From: Rhodospirillales bacterium
Lineage (GTDB): Bacteria; Pseudomonadota; Alphaproteobacteria; Rhodospirillales; Shumkoniaceae
Direction: 5' to 3'
DNA: 64,000 nt
NCBI GenBank assembly: GCA_028281785.1
Contig: JANQJG010000177.1
Coordinates: forward strand, 1 to 64,000
Position numbers and translations under genes: made by a program. The notes under the pieces are model-generated. The model was given only the letters and a program-made list of their open reading frames with translations. It was not told where the DNA came from and did not search any database. Positions 17,493-25,918 of the stretch are shown in pieces (the stretch's first letter is position 1; each line of letters begins with the position of its first letter).

Positions 17493-18818
17493 ATGAGGCG
17501 CCACGTAAAGATAGCCATCAAGAGACTGTTTCCCCGGAGCCTTCTGGGCCGGTCTCTGCTCATCATCGTGACCCCGCTGGTGCTTCTCCAGGTGGTCTCC
17601 GCCTTCATCTTCTTCGAGACCCACTGGGAAACCGTAAGCCTTCGCCTAGCCCGCGGCGTCGCCGGCGACATTGCCGCCGTTATCGCCTTGTTGGAAAGAC
17701 ATTCCGAGCCGGGGAACAGGGGCTGGATCTCAGATCTCGCGTCGTCGCAAATGAGCCTTGTGGTTCGTTTCAAGGAAGGTGAGGAGTTGCTGGATGTGAC
17801 GCCAGTCGACATCGGAGGCGGCGAGGGGATGCTGCTTCAGTCTTTGGGGGAACGTGTCCAAGGTCCGTTTCGCATCGACGGTCAGTCCCTGGATCGGCAT
17901 GTGATCGTCGATGTCGCTCGGAAAGGAGGGGTTCTGGAGGTCATCGTCCCGCGAAAGCGCCTGTTCAGCGCCACTACCTATGTTTTCGTCCTCTGGATGG
18001 TGGGAACGTCTCTCCTTCTGTTCGCCCTGGCGACGATTTTCATGCGCAATCAGGTGAAGCCGATCCGCCGGCTGGCCATCGCCGCGGACAACTTCGGGAA
18101 GGGACGGGACGTCCCCAGCTTCAAACCGGAGGGAGCGAAGGAGGTTCGCCAAGCGGCTACGGCCTTCCTCGCCATGCGCGAGCGGATCCTTCGGCAGATC
18201 CGTCAGCGCACGGAAATGCTGGCTGGCGTGTCCCATGACCTGCGCACACCGCTCACCCGCCTGAGATTACAGCTTGAGATGTCCGGCGATTCCGACGACG
18301 TGCGCGACATGAAAGCGGATATCTCCGAGATGGAACATATGCTCGAGAGCTATCTGGCTTTCGCCAGGGGCGAAGGGTCCGAGCTGCCGCAACCCACAAA
18401 CCTGAACGAACTGCTCACCGAAGTCGCGTCCCAGGCTCGGCGCAAGGGTGGAATCGTGGACATCGAGGCCGGGGAGGAAATCGTCCTTCCGCTGCGGCCC
18501 CACGCGATCAAACGATGCGTCACCAATCTCATCGACAACGCGACCCGCTACGCCAGCCGCGTGGCGATCCACGCCCAACGTAGCAACGGCGTGATCGAGG
18601 TCTTTATTGACGATGATGGCCCCGGCATTCCGGCGGAGAAACGGGACGATGTGTTCAAGCCATTCATCCGCCTGGACGGTTCCCGGAAGCCGGGAACCGG
18701 CGGTACTGGTCTTGGCCTGACGATCGCCAGGGACGTCGTCCGCGGCCACGGCGGAGACATCGAGTTGGACGCCTCCCCCAGCGGCGGTTTGAGGGCGAAG
18801 CTCTGGCTGCCGATGTGA
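17493..18818 (+). CDS. EnvZ-like sensor histidine kinase
   Basis: A 441-residue inner-membrane sensor kinase. TM1 covers about 18–40 (LLGRSLLIIVTPLVLLQVV) and TM2 about 160–182 (FVLWMVGTSLLLFALATIFM), enclosing a periplasmic domain of about 120 residues. A HAMP domain follows (QVKPIRRLAIAADNFGKG). The H box is GVSHDLRTPLTRLRL, the N box NLIDNATRYA, and the ATP lid has DDDGPGIP and GTGGTGLGL. The periplasmic part is longer than a minimal sensor and has no recognised ligand domain. It pairs with the OmpR-type regulator upstream; the signal is unknown. Confidence 0.92.
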   Translation: MRRHVKIAIKRLFPRSLLGRSLLIIVTPLVLLQVVSAFIFFETHWETVSLRLARGVAGDIAAVIALLERHSEPGNRGWISDLASSQMSLVVRFKEGEELLDVTPVDIGGGEGMLLQSLGERVQGPFRIDGQSLDRHVIVDVARKGGVLEVIVPRKRLFSATTYVFVLWMVGTSLLLFALATIFMRNQVKPIRRLAIAADNFGKGRDVPSFKPEGAKEVRQAATAFLAMRERILRQIRQRTEMLAGVSHDLRTPLTRLRLQLEMSGDSDDVRDMKADISEMEHMLESYLAFARGEGSELPQPTNLNELLTEVASQARRKGGIVDIEAGEEIVLPLRPHAIKRCVTNLIDNATRYASRVAIHAQRSNGVIEVFIDDDGPGIPAEKRDDVFKPFIRLDGSRKPGTGGTGLGLTIARDVVRGHGGDIELDASPSGGLRAKLWLPM

Positions 18819-18860
18819 GCCGCTGGACCCGCGGGCGGGCGTCCGGGGCATCACCGCGCT

Positions 18861-19196
18861 CTAATAAAGGCGACCGCCGTTGGGAACTGCGTGATCCGGC
18901 CCGATCAGAACCACGTTCCCATCCGCGTCGGGAAAACCCAAGATTAGGACCTCGGACAGGAATTTGCAGATCTGCTTCGGCGGGAAGTTGACAACCGCCG
19001 TCACCTGGCGCCCGATCAGGCGCGCCGGCTCGTAATGGTCCGTGATCTGCGCCGAGGTCTTCTTTTCCCCGATCTCCGAGCCGAAATCGATCCACAGCTT
19101 GATCGCGGGCCATCGCGCCTCCGGAAATGGCTCGGCCCGAAGGATCGTGCCGACGCGGATATCGACACGCTCGAAATCGGCGAAGGAAATGCTCAC
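18861..19196 (-). CDS. csaA: tRNA-binding domain protein, CsaA-like
   Basis: A 111-residue stand-alone tRNA-binding OB-fold protein. It has FERVDIRVGTILRAEPFPEA at the N-terminus and the family end EVLILGFPDADGNVVLIGPD. Proteins of this size and pattern are CsaA, proposed as a secretion chaperone and related to the tRNA-binding domains of MetRS and PheRS. The start overlaps the stop of the TetR-like gene (ATGA on the minus strand). Biochemical role in this organism is uncertain. Confidence 0.85.
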   Translation of the reverse strand: MSISFADFERVDIRVGTILRAEPFPEARWPAIKLWIDFGSEIGEKKTSAQITDHYEPARLIGRQVTAVVNFPPKQICKFLSEVLILGFPDADGNVVLIGPDHAVPNGGRLY

Positions 19197-19867
19197 CGCC
19201 GGGAGGGTCCTTCCTCCGCGTCGGCGGCGCCAGAGCCCGGACCACCACGTCGGTAAAACATGGCCATGAGTGTCTCGGCCTGACGCAGCCCCTTATCCAG
19301 AGCGGCCATGGTCTTCGTCATGTCGGCGGTGTCGTCCCGCAGCCACACCCGCGCCGCGTTGGCCCAGATCATGCTGATCCCCTTGATGCGGATCAGCCCC
19401 TCGAGGCCGGACGAGGACAGCCCGGCCGCCTCCAGCATCCAGGCCATCGAGCGAAGGAAAGCGGGAACGCCACCGAGCCAGACGGAGGGATCGATCCCAT
19501 CCCGCATGATCGCGGCCACCGCCGCCTTGTGCGGGTTCAACGCGTCGAAGCGCCGCATCAGCACCTCGAACAACCGATCCCGAACGGACTCCTCGAAATC
19601 CGCCTCCCCGGCCGCCAGCACCTGCTCGTCGATGCCTCTGATGAAACCGTCGAGTATCGCTCCCTTCGACGGGAAGATCCGATATGCGTCGGCCAGAGAC
19701 AGGCCGGCCGCGGCTGCGATCGAGGAGAGCGAGACACGCCCCCAGCCCTCGATGACAGCGAGTTCCAGGGCCGTCCTGATGATCCGTGAGCGGTCATCCT
19801 CCGTGGCCCGGGCCCGGCCCTTCGGCCGCCGTCCCTTTTTCGGTGCGCCTTCAGCTTCGCCAGCCAT
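19193..19867 (-). CDS. TetR-type regulator with COQ9-like C-terminal half
   Basis: A 224-residue protein. After a Lys/Arg-rich leader, residues about 25–70 form a TetR HTH: IIRTALELAVIEGWGRVSLS, IAAAAGLSLADAYRIFPSKG. The C-terminal half, with WANAARVWLRDDTADMTKTM and LDKGLRQAETLM, resembles the COQ9 lipid-binding fold, which is itself related to TetR proteins. COQ9 proteins support ubiquinone synthesis and ubiK lies three genes upstream in the same direction, so either a regulator or a ubiquinone accessory role is possible. It overlaps csaA by four bases. Confidence 0.72.
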   Translation of the reverse strand: MAGEAEGAPKKGRRPKGRARATEDDRSRIIRTALELAVIEGWGRVSLSSIAAAAGLSLADAYRIFPSKGAILDGFIRGIDEQVLAAGEADFEESVRDRLFEVLMRRFDALNPHKAAVAAIMRDGIDPSVWLGGVPAFLRSMAWMLEAAGLSSSGLEGLIRIKGISMIWANAARVWLRDDTADMTKTMAALDKGLRQAETLMAMFYRRGGPGSGAADAEEGPSRR

Positions 19868-19992
19868 AACCCCTCCGCTTCACGAGAGCGTACCTCATGA
19901 CATCATGCTCTATTCCGATCGGCTCTCAGGATTGTAGGCTTGGCGTGCGATCGGAACAAGCGGCGGCCCATCCAGCGGAAGGCCTGCTCCTT
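19868..19992. other. Gap between proC and the TetR-like gene with an AGAGCATG word
   Basis: A 125-base gap in a leftward gene run. On the minus strand it carries TAGAGCATG (19904–19912) as part of a loose AGAGC…GCTCT dyad (19885–19911). No gene or terminator is evident. The word matches the ends of the 270-bp element near argF and the sequence beside hemF. It may be a remnant of the same repeat family or part of the TetR-gene promoter. Confidence 0.35.
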
Positions 19993-20811
19993 TCAGTCGG
20001 ACAGCTCCCGAGAACGGTTGGCGGCGGCCTCGACCGCGCGGGTCAGCAGGGGTTGCCAGCCCGATTCGCCCATCAGGACCTCCAAGGCCGCGGCGGTCGT
20101 GCCGCCCGGGCTTGTGACATTGCCGCGCAGGGTGGCGGCCGGGTCCGGCGAGCGGAAAAGGAGTTCCCCCGCACCCGTTACGGTAGCACGGGCGAGCCGC
20201 TCCGCCATATCCGGCGGCAGGCCGGCCTCGATGCCCGCTCGGGCGAGGCTCTCGGCGAGAAGAAAGACATAGGCCGGGCCGCTTCCGGATACGGCCGTCA
20301 CCGCGTCCATCAAGGATTCGTCCTCGATCCAGGCGACCTCGCCGACCGCCTCGAGAAGCGTCTGACAGAGCCGCCGCCGCTGCGGCGTCACGTCGCTGTT
20401 GGCGCAGGCAACCGTCATTCCGCGTCCGACCGCGGCCGGCGTGTTGGGCATGCACCGAACGATGGCCGCCCCCTGGCCCAGCCGGTCACCGAAAAATGCG
20501 ATGGTCTTCCCTGCGGCGATCGAAAGACAGGTGCTTCCAGCCTGGGCAAAATAGGCGAAAGGAGGGACCGCCTCGTCCATCACCTGAGGCTTGACGGCGA
20601 ACAACAGAAGGTCGGGCCGCAACGCCGGATCAAGCTCCGCCGCGGAGGCAACCACGGTCACGCCGAGACGCCGCGCCGTTTGGGCGGCCTCGCCACTCGG
20701 TTCGACAACGACGATATTCTCGACGGCGACTCGCTCCTGCAGCCATCCGGTCAACAGGGCGCCGCCCATCTTGCCGCAGCCGATAAGAACGATGGAGGCG
20801 TTCAACCCCAC
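19993..20811 (-). CDS. proC: Pyrroline-5-carboxylate reductase
   Basis: ProC reduces pyrroline-5-carboxylate to proline with NAD(P)H. The 272-residue product begins at a GTG five bases after the YbjN gene; a TTG two codons later is equally possible. The dinucleotide motif is LIGCGKMGGALLTGWL, and the C-terminal domain has the ProC signature AVTAVSGSGPAYVFLLAE and NVTSPGGTTAAALEVL, the proline-binding loop. The tight spacing to the YbjN gene, a very common alphaproteobacterial pair, indicates co-transcription. Confidence 0.92.
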   Translation of the reverse strand: MGLNASIVLIGCGKMGGALLTGWLQERVAVENIVVVEPSGEAAQTARRLGVTVVASAAELDPALRPDLLLFAVKPQVMDEAVPPFAYFAQAGSTCLSIAAGKTIAFFGDRLGQGAAIVRCMPNTPAAVGRGMTVACANSDVTPQRRRLCQTLLEAVGEVAWIEDESLMDAVTAVSGSGPAYVFLLAESLARAGIEAGLPPDMAERLARATVTGAGELLFRSPDPAATLRGNVTSPGGTTAAALEVLMGESGWQPLLTRAVEAAANRSRELSD

Positions 20812-20816
20812 CCTGG

Positions 20817-21311
20817 TTAGGCCTCGCCCACTGTGTCGACCATGGATGCGAGGATCGCCTCCTCGGCTGTCTTCCCGCCCCAGACCACGAACTGGAAGGC
20901 GGGATAGAAACGCTCGCATTCAAGGAGCGCCGTTTCGACCAGGTCCTCGACCTGCTCACGCGTCAAGCCGACTGTGCCACGCAGCGGCAGGGCATGGCGA
21001 AACATCGGCACGGATTCCTCCGCCCAAACACCGAAATGGCCGAGCCAAAGCTTTTCGTTGACGAGCGCCAGAAGCTCGTAGACGGCTTCCCTTTTCTGCA
21101 CGGGAATGCGCATATCGAACGCGCTGCTCAAATGCACCGCGCAGGCCTCTTCGTTCCAGGAGAAATAGAGGCTGATGTCGCACCAAGCCCCGGGGACCTG
21201 AATCGATAGTTCCTGATCGCTGCGGCGATCGAATGGCCAATCATTGGCGACCACCAGCCGCTCGACGATATCGAGGGGATTGACGGCAGCGGACTCGGAC
21301 TGGAACGTCAT
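20817..21311 (-). CDS. YbjN domain-containing protein
   Basis: A 164-residue protein of the YbjN family, which has a type III secretion chaperone-like alpha/beta fold and no known enzymatic activity. Typical features are the WPFDR segment, YFSWNEEACAVHLSSAFDMR and LLALVNEKLWLGHFGVW. I start at the ATG of MTFQSES; a GTG three codons earlier is possible. The conserved position directly upstream of proC argues that the two are co-expressed. The function is not established. Confidence 0.82.
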   Translation of the reverse strand: MTFQSESAAVNPLDIVERLVVANDWPFDRRSDQELSIQVPGAWCDISLYFSWNEEACAVHLSSAFDMRIPVQKREAVYELLALVNEKLWLGHFGVWAEESVPMFRHALPLRGTVGLTREQVEDLVETALLECERFYPAFQFVVWGGKTAEEAILASMVDTVGEA

Positions 21312-21529
21312 CGCGGACACGGGCGCACCTCCCGAACTGGCACCTTCATCCCTGACCAGCCGTTGGCCTCTCAACTGTCACACAACCAACATATTGATGC
21401 GCCAACGACATGTTGAGAGTCCTGATCTCTAGGCCACGAAATCTACCCTGCCAAAAGCGCGACTCGGGCGCAAGACCGGAGTGGCAGACCGATTCGCATT
21501 CCTGTGGATAAGGGCCGAGAGACCCAGGC

Positions 21530-21910
21530 TTAAGGCTTGCTTTTTGACGGCTTCGTTACGGTCTTGGGTCGCCGTTTAGGAGTTGGAGTCGATGTCTTTT
21601 TGCGGCTCTGAGCCGACGGCGTCGACGAGGACCGTCGAGCCGAACCACTAGCCGCGCCTTTGGATCCCTTGAGCTGCGCCTCCAAGATTGCGACGCGCTG
21701 CTCGAGCCGCTCCTGTTCCGCTCGCGCCGTGGCCGCCATCGCCTTGACCGCCTCGAACTCGTCACGCGGGACGGCATCGATGTCGGCCAGCAGCCGCTCG
21801 ACCCGATGACGAACAAGGGCCTCGATCTCGCCCTTAACTCCAGCCAACGTCGAAACCGCGCCGGACGCCACGCGCGCCAAGTCGTCCACGATACGGCTTC
21901 TTGTTTGCAT
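21530..21910 (-). CDS. ubiK: Ubiquinone biosynthesis accessory factor (BMFP/UbiK family)
   Basis: A 126-residue BMFP-domain protein. Residues about 1–80 form a helical and coiled-coil segment (IVDDLARVASGAVSTLAGVKGE, FEAVKAMAATARAEQERLEQRVA), followed by a Lys/Ser/Thr/Pro-rich basic tail. UbiK promotes aerobic ubiquinone synthesis in the cytosolic Ubi complex and binds membranes. The start has a strong GGAGGG site. The basic low-complexity tail is longer than in enterobacterial UbiK, common in alphaproteobacteria. The family is clear; the function is by homology. Confidence 0.8.
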   Translation of the reverse strand: MQTRSRIVDDLARVASGAVSTLAGVKGEIEALVRHRVERLLADIDAVPRDEFEAVKAMAATARAEQERLEQRVAILEAQLKGSKGAASGSARRSSSTPSAQSRKKTSTPTPKRRPKTVTKPSKSKP

Positions 21911-22053
21911 CGATGTCTTCCCTCCGGGCTCAGCCTGTCGCCTCATGATTATGGGGTCCGGAACGACGGCCCGCAACCTCAGGTAGGTCGATTGAAACGA
22001 GGGGCTGGGCCGCCAACCTTGCGGGCGGCCGGCACCGCTCCTATAAACGGCGC

Positions 22054-23040
22054 ATGTTCGTCGTCACCGGCGGGGCCGGATTCATCGGATCGAACATCGT
22101 CGCGGCCCTTGAGGAACGACGAGAGGCGCCGATCGTTGTCTGCGATCGTCTGCGGGCCGCGGATAAATGGCGCAACCTCGCCAAACGCGAGCTGGCCGAC
22201 ATCGTTCCGCCGGAGAAACTCCTGGCTTTCGTGGAAGATCACGCGTCGCGGATCGACGCCATTATCCATATGGGCGCCATTTCCTCAACCATCGAGCGAG
22301 ACGCCGACCTGATTGTCTCGACCAATTTCCGGCTTTCCCTGGACCTTTGGAGGTTGTGCACCCGGCATGCCTTACGCTTGATCTATGCCTCCTCGGCGGC
22401 CACTTATGGCGATGGTGGCCAGGGCTTTGTCGACGACGCGACGCCGGAGGCCCTTGCCAGCCTCCGTCCACTCAATCCCTACGGTTGGAGCAAGCATCTC
22501 TTCGACCGGCGCGTTGCCCGCATCGTCGCCGCAGGCAAGCCGGCTCCCCCGCAATGGGCAGGGCTTAAATTCTTCAACGTCTATGGCCCCAACGAGTACC
22601 ACAAGGGGTCGATGACGAGCGTGGTGAGCAAGATCTTTCCCGATATCAAGGCAGGCCGCGAGGTCCGTCTGTTCAAGTCCCACCACCCCGACTACCCGGA
22701 TGGCGGCCAGCTTCGCGATTTCGTCTGGATCGAAGACTGCGTGGAGGTCGTACTCTGGCTCCTGCGATCACCGGAGGTGAGCGGCCTTTTCAACTTTGGC
22801 ACCGGAAAGGCACGCAGTTTCGCCGACCTCGCCCGTGCCGCGTTTGACGCGCTGGGCCACGAGCCCCGCATCACCTATGTGCCTATGCCCGAGGAGATCC
22901 GCGACCGCTACCAGTACTTTACGGAGGCGGACACCCGCCACCTCAGAGCGGCCGGCTTCGATCGGCCCTTTACCGGCCTCGAGACGGGCGTCGCCGACTA
23001 TGTGACCCGTTTTCTGGACAATGCCGACCCCTACCGGTAG
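22054..23040 (+). CDS. hldD: ADP-L-glycero-D-manno-heptose 6-epimerase
   Basis: HldD (RfaD) epimerises ADP-D-glycero-D-manno-heptose at C6 to supply inner-core lipopolysaccharide heptose. The 328-residue protein starts at the Rossmann motif VTGGAGFIGSNI, has IHMGAIS, the catalytic SSAATYGDG and YGWSKHLFD, and the family segment FNVYGPNEYHKGSMTSVV. These distinguish it from generic UDP-sugar epimerases. It implies a heptose-containing LPS. The kinase/adenylyltransferase partner HldE is not in the window. lgt follows 13 bases downstream. Confidence 0.93.
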   Translation: MFVVTGGAGFIGSNIVAALEERREAPIVVCDRLRAADKWRNLAKRELADIVPPEKLLAFVEDHASRIDAIIHMGAISSTIERDADLIVSTNFRLSLDLWRLCTRHALRLIYASSAATYGDGGQGFVDDATPEALASLRPLNPYGWSKHLFDRRVARIVAAGKPAPPQWAGLKFFNVYGPNEYHKGSMTSVVSKIFPDIKAGREVRLFKSHHPDYPDGGQLRDFVWIEDCVEVVLWLLRSPEVSGLFNFGTGKARSFADLARAAFDALGHEPRITYVPMPEEIRDRYQYFTEADTRHLRAAGFDRPFTGLETGVADYVTRFLDNADPYR

Positions 23041-23053
23041 GTCGATCTGACCC

Positions 23054-23851
23054 ATGACCTTCGTCATCCCGTTTCCCAGCATCGATCCGGTTCTCATCGA
23101 AATCGGCCCCATCGCAATCCGCTGGTATGCCCTAGCTTATGTCGTGGGCCTCCTCTTGGGTTGGCGCTACATGCGCTGGCTGGCGAAGGCGCCGCCACGG
23201 CCTATCGAGCCGCAGAACGTCGACGACTTCCTGGTCTGGGCAACGCTCGGTGTGGTTCTCGGGGGAAGGCTCGGATATGTGCTCTTTTATCAGCCCGCCT
23301 ACTACCTCTCGAATCCGATCGAGATCCTCGCCACTTGGCAGGGAGGCATGTCTTTCCATGGCGGTTTTCTGGGCGTTGTCATCGCCGCCATCCTGTTCGC
23401 GCGGCGACGCGGCATTCCGATGCTGGCCTTCGGCGACCTGATCGCCTGTGCCGCCCCGATCGGCCTCTTCTTTGGACGGCTTGCCAACTTCGTCAATAGC
23501 GAGCTCTACGGCCGGGTATCGGATGTCCCCTGGGCCATGGTCTTCCCAACCGACAGGGATGGATTACCGCGCCATCCCAGCCAGATCTACCAGGCGGTTT
23601 TGGAGGGCGCGGTCCTGTTCGCGGTGCTCTTTTTCCTGTCGCGGCGGGGGCAGGTCAGGGCACGCGACGGCGTGCTTACTGGTGTTTTCCTGATCGGCTA
23701 CGCCCTCGCCCGCTCGATCGGCGAAGTCTTCCGCCAACCCGATGCCCAGATCGGCTTCTTGCTGGGCGGGTCGACGATGGGTCAGTGGCTGTCCCTGCCG
23801 ATGCTGGTCGTCGGCCTCTGCCTCGTCGCCCGTGTTCGCTCGCGCACCTGA
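23054..23851 (+). CDS. lgt: Phosphatidylglycerol–prolipoprotein diacylglyceryl transferase
   Basis: Lgt adds diacylglycerol from phosphatidylglycerol to the lipobox cysteine of prolipoproteins in the inner membrane. The 265-residue protein has about seven hydrophobic segments and the family motifs IRWYALAYVVGLLLGW, GGRLGYVLFY, GGMSFHGGFLG and the signature GRLANFVNSELYGR, where Arg and Asn are essential. Lipoproteins with clear lipoboxes lie downstream in this window. It is coupled to the following methyltransferase by a short spacer. Confidence 0.96.
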   Translation: MTFVIPFPSIDPVLIEIGPIAIRWYALAYVVGLLLGWRYMRWLAKAPPRPIEPQNVDDFLVWATLGVVLGGRLGYVLFYQPAYYLSNPIEILATWQGGMSFHGGFLGVVIAAILFARRRGIPMLAFGDLIACAAPIGLFFGRLANFVNSELYGRVSDVPWAMVFPTDRDGLPRHPSQIYQAVLEGAVLFAVLFFLSRRGQVRARDGVLTGVFLIGYALARSIGEVFRQPDAQIGFLLGGSTMGQWLSLPMLVVGLCLVARVRSRT

Positions 23852-23857
23852 CCATCG

Positions 23858-24949
23858 ATGAACGCGCTGGCGGAGCTCCTTAGACGAAGAATTGCCGTTC
23901 GCGGGCCTCTCACCGTTGCCGAGTACATGACCGAGGCACTGACTCATCCAAAGCATGGTTACTACGCTCGAAGGGATCCTCTCGGCCTCTCTGGTGATTT
24001 TGTCACCGCGCCCGAGATCAGCCAGATGTTCGGCGAACTGATCGGCCTCTGGTGCGCCGTCGTCTGGCAATCGATGGGTAAGCCGTCTCCCGTCCTTCTC
24101 GTCGAGCTCGGGCCCGGTCGCGGAACCTTGCTCGGCGATGCCCTTCGCGCCACCCGGGATGTACCGGGATTCCATCAGGCGGTTGCTCTTCATCTCGTGG
24201 AGATCAGCCGCACACTTCGCGAGCGCCAGGCGGAAACCCTGGGCAAGGCCAATCTATTCCGTGATCCGACTTGGCACGATGGTGTGGCCGATTTGCCCGA
24301 TGGACCGTCGTTGATCCTTGCCAACGAATTCTTCGATGCCCTGCCGATTCGCCAGTTTCAGCGCGTTGCCGAGGGCTGGCGCGAACGCCTGGTCGACATG
24401 GACGACCGCCCGCCTGGGCTTCGTTTCGTCCTGTCACCGGTCATCCCCCTGTCTCCCCTCATTCCCAATGCGCTTCACGACACGCCCATAGGAGGCATCG
24501 CGGAGGTGTCTCCCGCCGGCCTGAGCTTGGCCCACCATATCGGTGACAAGGTGGCCCGTTTTGGAGGTGCCGCGCTGATCCTCGACTATGGGCCGGCGAG
24601 AACCACGTCGGGCGATACCCTGCAGGCGGTTCGGGGTCACCGCTACCACGACGCTTTGGTTGATCCCGGCAACGCCGATCTGACCGCCTATGTGGACTTC
24701 CAGTCCCTCGCCCGGGCTGGAGAGGAGGGCGGGGCCGCCGCTTTCGGCCCCATGCCGCAAGGTGATTTCCTGGTGCGGCTAGGGCTGAACGCGCGAGCTG
24801 AATCGCTCCTAATCGCGGCCGACAATCGTCAAGCGAGGGAGATCCGAGCGGCCCAACAACGACTCGCCGATCCGGCGCAAATGGGCACGCTTTTCAAGGT
24901 CTTGGCCCTTCAGAACAAAACGTTGCCGACGCCGCCAGGATTTGATTGA
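23858..24949 (+). CDS. SAM-dependent methyltransferase, MidA/NDUFAF7 family
   Basis: A 363-residue class I methyltransferase of the family that includes mitochondrial NDUFAF7, which dimethylates an arginine of complex I. It has the N-terminal GPLTVAEYMTEALTHPKHGYY, the SAM motif VELGPGRGTLLGDAL, ILANEFFDALPIRQF (the family signature) and LILDYGP. The order lgt–MidA-like–pgeF is widespread in alphaproteobacteria. A role in complex I assembly is reasonable by homology but unproven here. Confidence 0.85.
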   Translation: MNALAELLRRRIAVRGPLTVAEYMTEALTHPKHGYYARRDPLGLSGDFVTAPEISQMFGELIGLWCAVVWQSMGKPSPVLLVELGPGRGTLLGDALRATRDVPGFHQAVALHLVEISRTLRERQAETLGKANLFRDPTWHDGVADLPDGPSLILANEFFDALPIRQFQRVAEGWRERLVDMDDRPPGLRFVLSPVIPLSPLIPNALHDTPIGGIAEVSPAGLSLAHHIGDKVARFGGAALILDYGPARTTSGDTLQAVRGHRYHDALVDPGNADLTAYVDFQSLARAGEEGGAAAFGPMPQGDFLVRLGLNARAESLLIAADNRQAREIRAAQQRLADPAQMGTLFKVLALQNKTLPTPPGFD

Positions 24950-25035
24950 GAGTCCGGCGAAAAAACTGGAAGATTAATCGGGTCTTTCCGTCAACTCTCT
25001 TTACCTCTGCGGCCTGCCATCAGCATAGGGCGATC

Positions 25036-25803
25036 ATGATTTCCGCTCACGTTCTGAACGCTCTCAACGGAATTCGACACGGCTTCTTTAGCCGCCGGGG
25101 CGGCGTCAGCGAAGGAGTCTATGAATCCCTCAATTGCGGGTATTCATCGGGTGACTCCCCAGATCGTGTCGAGACGAACCGAGCCCGGGCCATGGAACGG
25201 ATCGAACGCCCGCCGGAAGCGCTGGTCACCGCACGCCAAGTTCACTCTGCGGACGTCATCGACGTGTCCGAAGCTTGGCCCCACGACCTCGCGCCCAAGG
25301 CGGACGGGCTCGTGACCCGAGTCCGCGGCTTGGCCCTGGGCATCCTGACGGCGGACTGCGCACCGGTTCTTTTCGCGGACACACGGGCCAAGGTCATCGG
25401 CGCCGCCCATGCGGGCTGGCGCGGGGGCAAAGCGGGCGTCCTCGAGGCCACGATTGCCACGATGACGGATGTCGGAGCCAAGCGTGCCAATATCGTTGCC
25501 GCCATAGGGCCCTGCATTCGACAGGCATCCTATGAGGTCGGGCCCGAGTTCCTGAAGACGTTCGTCGAGGAGAATCCGCTGAATGAACGCTACTTCTCGG
25601 GCTCGGCAAAGGAGGGACGGTATCACTTCGATCTGCCGGCCTACCTTTTCCGGCGCCTCGATGCGCTCGGGTTGAAAGAGGTGCAATTGCTTCCCATCGA
25701 TACCTGTCGTGAAGAGGACAGGTTTTTCAGCTATCGTCGATCCGTGTTGCGCGGCGAGCCCGATTGCGGACGCGGCCTTTCGGCCATCGCGCTTGCGGAT
25801 TGA
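25036..25803 (+). CDS. pgeF: Peptidoglycan editing factor / purine nucleoside phosphorylase-like (YfiH)
   Basis: A 255-residue multicopper-oxidase-fold protein of the YfiH/PgeF family. Members remove mis-incorporated serine from peptidoglycan precursors and also act as purine nucleoside phosphorylases. The start (MISAHVLNAL) lies 12 residues before GIRHGFFSRRGGVSEG; a TTG overlapping the previous stop would add 30 unrelated residues. The metal ligands are in TADCAPVLF, AAHAGWRGG and IGPCI. The VDTCREEDRFFSYRR-like ending (IDTCREEDRFFSYRR) is typical. Confidence 0.9.
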   Translation: MISAHVLNALNGIRHGFFSRRGGVSEGVYESLNCGYSSGDSPDRVETNRARAMERIERPPEALVTARQVHSADVIDVSEAWPHDLAPKADGLVTRVRGLALGILTADCAPVLFADTRAKVIGAAHAGWRGGKAGVLEATIATMTDVGAKRANIVAAIGPCIRQASYEVGPEFLKTFVEENPLNERYFSGSAKEGRYHFDLPAYLFRRLDALGLKEVQLLPIDTCREEDRFFSYRRSVLRGEPDCGRGLSAIALAD

Positions 25804-25840
25804 GGACAGCCTGCCGCGTCGGGGCCCGGAGCATGATGCC

Positions 25841-25909
25841 ATGCCGTATATCATTCTTATGAGTATCGGCCTTCTGCTCGCTCTGATGGCGACATGCGTC
25901 TTGATGTGA
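25841..25909 (+). CDS. Possible 22-residue single-pass membrane protein
   Basis: A short frame encoding a hydrophobic segment (IILMSIGLLLALMATCVLM after MPY). It has a GGAG about 10 bases upstream and ends nine bases before the next gene, fitting neatly between pgeF and the lipoprotein. There are no charged residues and the whole peptide is one transmembrane helix. I do not recognise a family. Such small membrane proteins are often missed by gene callers, but a chance frame of this length is quite possible. Confidence 0.35.
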   Translation: MPYIILMSIGLLLALMATCVLM

Positions 25910-25918
25910 CGATGCGAC

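Noticed and set aside
24946-25035. Upstream TTG start for pgeF overlapping the previous stop
   Set aside because: The added residues are unlike PgeF and the family normally starts close to the GFFSRRGGVS segment.
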